The position numbers and the translations under genes are program-made. A DNA stretch of 8,797 bases from Candidatus Bathyarchaeota archaeon (GTDB lineage: Archaea; Thermoproteota; Bathyarchaeia; Bathyarchaeales; DTEX01): the NCBI GenBank assembly GCA_003601695.1, contig PIYH01000050.1, positions 1 through 8,797 on the forward strand. Direction: 5' to 3'. Position 1 is the stretch's first letter, and each line of letters begins with the position of its first letter. This document shows, in pieces, positions 5,762 through 8,797 of this stretch. The notes under the pieces are model-generated. The model was not told the origin of the DNA, ran no database searches, and saw only the letters and a list, made by a program, of their open reading frames with translations.

Positions 5762-7476
5762 CCTTCTATCCTCCCTTCCACCCTAATCCAGTCAGGACAC
5801 TCTACCGATCGGGATGATAAATCCATCTCCCACTCCGTATGATTTTCATCCTCTTCAACTTTCCTAAAGCCCATTTCTCCATAGAGATTTGAAACCAATT
5901 GATTCTTCTTTGTTGGGAAGTATTGCCCCTTCAAAATTTTAACTCCTTGGCTTCTTAGATAATTCACCACATAAGAGAGGAAGGCTTTTTCCACCCCTCT
6001 GCCTATTATCCTGCAACTCATCAAAAACGTATCTATTAACGCCGTTCCATCCTTCCGGAACAGGATTATGATAACGCCTGTTATACCGTTTGTTCCGAAT
6101 TTATCAATAAGTTCGAGATCAAAAACCAGATGCTCAGGGTTCTCCATAAATCTTTCTATATCAGCCTCGGTATACCGTCTGGTGGTAAGGTTAAATTGAT
6201 TGGTACGCTGGGTAAGCTGTGCTATCCTGCTTACATGCCTCCTGTCGTTTATGGAGATAACCGCCTTCATACTGAGCGAGCGGAGGTAATCTTCCAGCGA
6301 GGTAAATTCCCGCATTAACTCTTTCCTTCTCACCTCTCCTTGGTACATCTTACTCCTTTTCCTATCTTCCTCGGTGATCCATATCTTTGGGAAATAGTTC
6401 TCAACGATTTCACAGAACCATCCCGGAAGCAATGAAGGATCGTCTGGGAAATCCGGGACCACCACCTCGGGTAAATATCGTTTCACAGCTTCCCTTTCAA
6501 AGGGGCTATCATCTATGAAGACGAAGCTGTCCAAACCTAAATTAAGTTCTTCCGCAATCTCCTTTATATTCTGAGCCTTGTCTGACCAGTTCACTTTAAA
6601 AACGACAAAATCATCTTTCTTTAACACCATCATAGGATGTTTCTCGAAAACCTCGTCTACATCTGATGGATTATTCTTACTTACCACAGCTAGAAGCACT
6701 CCCTGTTCTTTCAGAATTTTAACTAATTTTTGAAAATCCCTATATGCTTTTCCTATTCCATCCTCCCCAAGTTCTATTCCATCAAGACCATCTTCACCTA
6801 TGATTCCTCCCCAGAGAGTGTTGTCTAAATCCAGCAGAAGGACCTTCTTGGTTTTACCCTTTATGGCTTTGATATATCCGGAGTAAAGATAAGCTAAGCG
6901 GGATAATCCTTCCCCACTCAGCTTAATTCTGCCGAGATACCAATATCTGGAATCATATAAGCGATTGTAACCATATCGATTGACCATACTATGCCAATTT
7001 ACAATAACCATATTCTTCAACCCTTTCTGGAGTTCCCAAAGCTCGGCGTTAGCTAAAAACTCCATTACACTTGGTGAGTAATCGGTGTTTAAATCCATGT
7101 AGGGCATTACGCTATAAGGCGCCATTACCAACGTGTTAACTAGGGCATATCCTTGAGGACAGATATCAAGATACTTGGATATAGCGTGGAATAGGTTGCT
7201 CACCCTCTCTTTAACGATTCCACGGATATCCTCCGACAAGTAACTTAGAGGATTACTTAGGATATCCCTGAAAAGCTCATCTGCATCTATGAATATAATA
7301 GCAAAGTCAGGATTGAATTCATACAGTCCTGAGGATTCACCTATTAATTCTTCAACAACCTGACCATATCCACCGAAATACATTTCTATTTTCCCATCCT
7401 CAAGAGAGCGCAAATTCTCTCTTAAATATTTTCCGATCAGATCTATATTTATGTTACTTAAAACGGCTACCTTCAT
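5758..7476 (-). CDS. FkbH-like HAD-IIIC phosphatase/acyl-ACP-forming enzyme
   Basis: A 572-residue FkbH-like protein with the standard three-part layout. The N-terminal ~200 residues match the FkbH-type N-terminal region. The HAD domain (about 210-345) carries the nucleophile motif DLDNTLWGG (Asp216/Asp218), the SKNN motif II at 266-269, a lysine-rich region near 286-300 and the acidic FIDDSPFERE at 321-329. A GNAT-like C-terminal domain (about 395-550) contains LTQRTNQFNLTTRRY, FGTNGITGV and SCRIIGRGVEKAF. Characterised relatives (FkbH, OzmB) convert 1,3-bisphosphoglycerate to glyceryl-S-ACP in methoxymalonyl-ACP synthesis; relatives in polysaccharide loci are thought to make acyl groups for sugars. 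The later methoxymalonyl enzymes (two dehydrogenases and an O-methyltransferase) are not in this window, so glyceryl or a related hydroxyacyl group may be the product. The start is supported by GGAAGAG 5 nt upstream; the VOC gene stop is 2 nt before it and the 3' end overlaps the ACP. Confidence 0.92.
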   Translation of the reverse strand: MKVAVLSNINIDLIGKYLRENLRSLEDGKIEMYFGGYGQVVEELIGESSGLYEFNPDFAIIFIDADELFRDILSNPLSYLSEDIRGIVKERVSNLFHAISKYLDICPQGYALVNTLVMAPYSVMPYMDLNTDYSPSVMEFLANAELWELQKGLKNMVIVNWHSMVNRYGYNRLYDSRYWYLGRIKLSGEGLSRLAYLYSGYIKAIKGKTKKVLLLDLDNTLWGGIIGEDGLDGIELGEDGIGKAYRDFQKLVKILKEQGVLLAVVSKNNPSDVDEVFEKHPMMVLKKDDFVVFKVNWSDKAQNIKEIAEELNLGLDSFVFIDDSPFEREAVKRYLPEVVVPDFPDDPSLLPGWFCEIVENYFPKIWITEEDRKRSKMYQGEVRRKELMREFTSLEDYLRSLSMKAVISINDRRHVSRIAQLTQRTNQFNLTTRRYTEADIERFMENPEHLVFDLELIDKFGTNGITGVIIILFRKDGTALIDTFLMSCRIIGRGVEKAFLSYVVNYLRSQGVKILKGQYFPTKKNQLVSNLYGEMGFRKVEEDENHTEWEMDLSSRSVECPDWIRVEGRIEG

Positions 7477-7478
7477 AG

Positions 7479-7871
7479 CTACTCTTCCAGGAGCTCCACC
7501 AAACCCAATGATTTTAAATAGAGGAAAGCTACCCTCTTGCCCCCAAAGAGAAGGGCCGGTGTTGGGGGGCTGACCATGATAGTTTCTGATGAAAGCGATT
7601 TTATAGTCTTCTCTAAACTTTGGACTGTAAAACAGACATGATATATGTTTTGGCCCCGTTTGATAAATGATTCCACGGGTTTACCCTCAACAAGTTCTAA
7701 TCTCAATCCTCCGAGTTCTATCATTAGAAGCCTGGCGTCCTGTAAGGGGTCAAATACCACAGGGGATACCTCATGAACAGCTTCACCAAAGGAGACCTTG
7801 AGAGATGAGATAGCTGATTCCACATCTTTTACGGCTATCCCTAAATGATGAAACTGCTTTAGCTCCCTCAT
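7479..7871 (-). CDS. VOC (glyoxalase/methylmalonyl-CoA epimerase-like) family protein
   Basis: A 130-residue protein with two beta-alpha-beta-beta-beta repeats of the vicinal oxygen chelate fold, similar in size to methylmalonyl-CoA epimerase. The expected metal ligands are all visible: His9 in FHHLGIAV, Glu59 in LRLEL, His78 in YHVCF and Glu126 in VELLEE. Members include epimerases, isomerases and dioxygenases, so the fold alone does not fix the reaction. The start overlaps the oxidoreductase stop (ATGA), with AAGGTG about 8 nt upstream, and the FkbH-like gene starts 2 nt after the stop. Because it is coupled to FkbH and ACP genes, one idea is that it epimerises or isomerises the alpha carbon of the acyl thioester, as methylmalonyl-CoA epimerase does; acting on a sugar intermediate from the oxidoreductase is an alternative. 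Family confidence is high, function confidence low. Confidence 0.83.
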   Translation of the reverse strand: MRELKQFHHLGIAVKDVESAISSLKVSFGEAVHEVSPVVFDPLQDARLLMIELGGLRLELVEGKPVESFIKRGQNIYHVCFTVQSLEKTIKSLSSETIMVSPPTPALLFGGKRVAFLYLKSLGLVELLEE

Positions 7872-8797
7872 CCTTCAAGCACCTTAGAACCTTGGGAGAC
7901 CATAATACGATTTGCTATGATGCTTAACCTCGTAGCGCTTATTATATCCTCCAGCGGTATAGGAGCTTCGGTTTCCCCCTTGACATATTTAGCGAAAACT
8001 CTCAACTCTTCTAGATGCCCTTTATCCTGGTGGTTATATCTATAGCCTTTCAGCTTTGCACCGTATACTCTGAGCTCCCTATAATCATCTACCACAAATG
8101 TTTTACCATCCACATGGATTTCCACGTATTCCTTAGGAAGCTCATCCGATCCGATAGATGTATAAACCAAATTACAAACTGAGCCATCTCTATAACAAAC
8201 AGTTGCCACGGCGTTGTCCGTAACGGGAGGATGTCCTGCGTTGGGGATAACCGCTGTCGCTGATATCTGAATAGCCTTAGATGGATGCGTGATAAAGTTG
8301 AAAAAGTCAAACATATGACAAGCTTCATTTATGATCCTACCTCCACCTTCGTCAGTGTGAGCCCAGTGATCCGGTGGAAGGTAAGCGGTTTTAACCCGAT
8401 AAAGAACCATCAAAGGATTCCCTCTATCTTTCAATAACTCTTTCAACCTTCTGGCAACAGGTGAAAAACGACGGTTAAAGCCTACCATGAAAGGAACATC
8501 AGTTTCTCTTAATACTTTGGACAACTCCTCTAACCCTTCCTCATCTACTGCCATAGGTTTCTCGAGGAAAACAGCTTTACCTGCACGAAGAGATTCGATA
8601 GCTTGAGTCACATGTAAATTAGGTCTCGTCGCTATTAGCACCATATCAACTGAATCATCAGCAAGCACATCCTCAAGGTTTGTCGTGCAGTAGTCAGCGC
8701 CGAATCGTTCTGCGGTGTCCCTGGCGTTGCTCCCGGTGGCGCTAACGATCGCCCTCAGATGATATAGATCGGAGAGCTTCTTCAGATTCGGCAGATG
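7868..8797 (-). CDS. Gfo/Idh/MocA-family oxidoreductase, C-terminal part (start lies outside window)
   Basis: The frame is open to the window edge, giving 309 visible codons. Internal GTG/ATG codons such as the GTG at 8668 are not the start, because the frame upstream still reads as conserved family sequence (LPNLKK, RAIVSATGSNARDTAERFGA). The visible protein has most of the Rossmann fold, the catalytic EKP motif around 8558-8563, GFNRRFSP, and the C-terminal substrate-binding domain with EGGGRII, EACHMFDFFNFI and ELPKEYVEI. The wording matches two-domain oxidoreductases in which a zinc alcohol-dehydrogenase-like half precedes this half, so the full gene may be about 700 codons; this cannot be checked here. 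It would act on sugars or sugar-linked intermediates with NAD(P). It overlaps the VOC start by 4 nt. The last ~100 nt at the window edge are about 58% GC, against 43-48% in the next 120 nt inward, hinting at a mosaic gene. Confidence 0.88.
   Translation of the reverse strand, partial: HLPNLKKLSDLYHLRAIVSATGSNARDTAERFGADYCTTNLEDVLADDSVDMVLIATRPNLHVTQAIESLRAGKAVFLEKPMAVDEEGLEELSKVLRETDVPFMVGFNRRFSPVARRLKELLKDRGNPLMVLYRVKTAYLPPDHWAHTDEGGGRIINEACHMFDFFNFITHPSKAIQISATAVIPNAGHPPVTDNAVATVCYRDGSVCNLVYTSIGSDELPKEYVEIHVDGKTFVVDDYRELRVYGAKLKGYRYNHQDKGHLEELRVFAKYVKGETEAPIPLEDIISATRLSIIANRIMVSQGSKVLEG

Noticed and set aside
8666..8668. GTG at 8668 as the start of the oxidoreductase
   Set aside because: The frame continues upstream to the window edge with conserved Rossmann-fold sequence, so the gene begins outside the window.
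1..8797. tRNA, rRNA, CRISPR array, transposase genes or a riboswitch
   Set aside because: Almost the whole window is coding. The only gaps between genes (97, 52, 18 nt and less) are too short or lack recognisable structure, and I saw no regularly spaced repeats or transposase motifs.

Overview
This window is a stretch of a bacterial surface-polysaccharide (capsule or O-antigen type) biosynthesis locus. Every supported gene lies on the minus strand, so transcription runs from high to low coordinates. The coding contents are typical of bacterial glycan clusters: an acyl carrier protein, an FkbH-type enzyme, a NodB-like deacetylase, an AAC(3)-type acyltransferase, a CapK-type adenylate-forming enzyme, a CapA-type protein and a flippase start. 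Good Shine-Dalgarno sequences precede most starts. I cannot assign a taxon. AGA/AGG and ATA codons are common and the genes are very tightly packed, but that is not diagnostic.

Reading in the direction of transcription: (1) 8797-7868 holds the 3' part of a Gfo/Idh/MocA oxidoreductase that enters from outside the window and is probably the C-terminal half of a two-domain oxidoreductase. (2) 7871-3548 is a tightly coupled run: VOC (glyoxalase/epimerase fold) protein, FkbH-like HAD plus GNAT-like enzyme, acyl carrier protein, AAC(3)-family N-acyltransferase and NodB-like deacetylase. Junctions are 2-4 nt gaps or 4-nt ATGA overlaps. (3) 3537-1273 is a block of higher GC by hand count (roughly 50-55% in sampled lines). 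It contains a 5'-truncated second copy of the Gfo/Idh/MocA C-terminal half, an intact CapK-like enzyme, and a short remnant that appears to join the start of a DUF362 gene to the end of a second CapK-like gene. (4) 1220-1 is AT-rich (about 35-38% GC in sampled lines) and holds a CapA-like protein and the first 45 codons of a flippase-like membrane protein.

Region 2 reads as a module. FkbH and the ACP would make an acyl thioester (glyceryl-ACP is the known product of FkbH relatives). The deacetylase would expose an amine on an N-acetylated sugar, and the AAC(3)-like protein would put the new acyl group on it. This deacetylate-then-reacylate scheme is inference from family and context. The window is also a mosaic. 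The stranded, more GC-rich oxidoreductase 3' half at 3537, next to a low-GC cassette that carries its own oxidoreductase 3' half, suggests that region 2 was imported by recombination into an older oxidoreductase-CapK-DUF362 operon.
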